Source: Candidatus Stahliibacteriota bacterium
Lineage (GTDB): Bacteria; Hydrothermota; Tepidihabitantia; B3-TA06
Reading direction: 5' to 3'
Length of the DNA stretch: 5,589 bases
Assembly: GCA_030670165.1 (NCBI GenBank)
Contig: DAOVCF010000136.1
Coordinates: 1-5,589, forward strand
The notes below the pieces were generated by a model. It saw only the letters and a program-made list of their open reading frames with translations. It did no database searches and was not told where the DNA came from. Position 1 is the first letter of the stretch, and every line of letters begins with the position of its first letter. Below, one piece after another: positions 5,070-5,589 of the stretch. Both the position numbers and the translations under genes were made by a program.

Positions 5070-5589
5070 AAAGACCCAGCATCTGTAAAAGAAACCGTGA
5101 AGGCCTTGTGGACTGGCGAAACCTGCGGGCGGGCACAGACACGTAAAGCTCATCCAGACAACGCGTTATAGCCACGTAGCACAGACGCCTCTCCTCTTCA
5201 AGCGCCTCCGGGTCGGCAAGGCTGCGGGTAAGGGGAAAAAGACCTTCCGCTAAACCAACCAGGAACACTACCTTGAACTCCAGTCCCTTGGCGGAGTGGA
5301 TTGATAAGAGCTTGACCGCATCCCGCGACCACTGGGCAAGCTCCAGATCCTCCAGAAGTGCCAGGTGATCGAGGAACAAACCGAGTTCACCCTTGCGGAA
5401 GCGTGCCGAGGCTTCCTTGAGTTCGTCGAGAACTTCCGATGCTTGATAAGAGGAAAACCTCCTGGCGGCGACCTTGCTGCCGGCGATGAACTCAAGCAGG
5501 TCGGAAGGACTAACATCATCGGCTTGCTTACCCCACTCGGCGATAGATGCGAAGAACCGCTCTATCGAACGGCGCGAACGGGTCTTGGC
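5065..5589 (-). CDS. UvrD/PcrA/Rep family superfamily 1 DNA helicase, C-terminal 174 residues (5' end outside window)
   Basis: The frame is open from the window edge to TAG at 5067-5065. ATP-dependent 3'-to-5' helicases of this family unwind DNA in repair and replication restart. Visible residues 92-105 include motif V (LLSIHSAKGLEF), followed by VVFLVGLAEGLFP. Motif VI is EEERRLCYVAITRC (131-144), with the arginine-finger Arg that contacts ATP gamma-phosphate. The usual residue after TR is Ala and here it is Cys. Upstream residues 1-90 are mainly helical 2B/2A-domain sequence. The protein stops about ten residues after RPSRFL, so it lacks the C-terminal extension found in PcrA and E. coli UvrD. 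The exact subfamily cannot be told from this fragment. The downstream exb operon has its own promoter and is functionally separate. Confidence 0.92.
   Translation of the reverse strand, partial: AKTRSRRSIERFFASIAEWGKQADDVSPSDLLEFIAGSKVAARRFSSYQASEVLDELKEASARFRKGELGLFLDHLALLEDLELAQWSRDAVKLLSIHSAKGLEFKVVFLVGLAEGLFPLTRSLADPEALEEERRLCYVAITRCLDELYVSVPARRFRQSTRPSRFLLQMLGLL

Overview
All recognisable genes in this window lie on the minus strand, so the region reads from right to left. The organism looks like a diderm (outer-membrane) bacterium. It has an ExbB/ExbD/TonB energy-transduction operon, a probable lipoprotein, and a large secreted protein ending in a domain that resembles a type IX (Por) secretion or FlgD-like C-terminal domain. 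Together with the moderate GC content, this suggests the Fibrobacteres-Chlorobi-Bacteroidetes superphylum or a neighbouring candidate phylum (WOR-3/Stahlbacteria or Zixibacteria type). The lineage is an inference from protein style only; there is no rRNA or other marker gene.

Layout in transcription order: (1) 5589-5065, the C-terminal end of a UvrD/PcrA/Rep-type superfamily 1 DNA helicase, cut by the window edge. (2) 5064-4971, a compact intergenic region with GC-rich hairpins after the helicase and a near-consensus sigma70-type promoter (TTGACA, 16 bp, TATACT) very close to the next start codon. (3) 4970-2858, a tight four-gene operon exbB, exbD, exbD, tonB, with junctions of 9 nt, a 4-nt ATGA overlap and 2 nt. 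(4) 2857-2574, a 284-nt non-coding leader rich in inverted repeats, including a long imperfect hairpin overlapping a possible 11-codon leader peptide. (5) 2573-573, a 666-residue secreted protein with three Asp-box (BNR) motifs and a C-terminal sorting-like domain. (6) 572-489, a short gap holding a perfect 11-bp hairpin and a C/U-rich leader. (7) 488-1, the N-terminal part of an unrecognised probable lipoprotein.

The exb-tonB genes would build an inner-membrane proton-driven motor (ExbB pentamer with ExbD) that energises outer-membrane transporters through TonB. No TonB-dependent receptor is visible here. The secreted 666-residue protein and the lipoprotein are envelope or extracellular proteins. 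Their functional link to the motor is only positional, although no strong terminator separates tonB from the 666-residue gene. I see no mobile element, CRISPR array, tRNA or rRNA, and nothing that clearly amounts to a new defence or metabolic system. The least explained sequence is the structured leader at 2574-2857.
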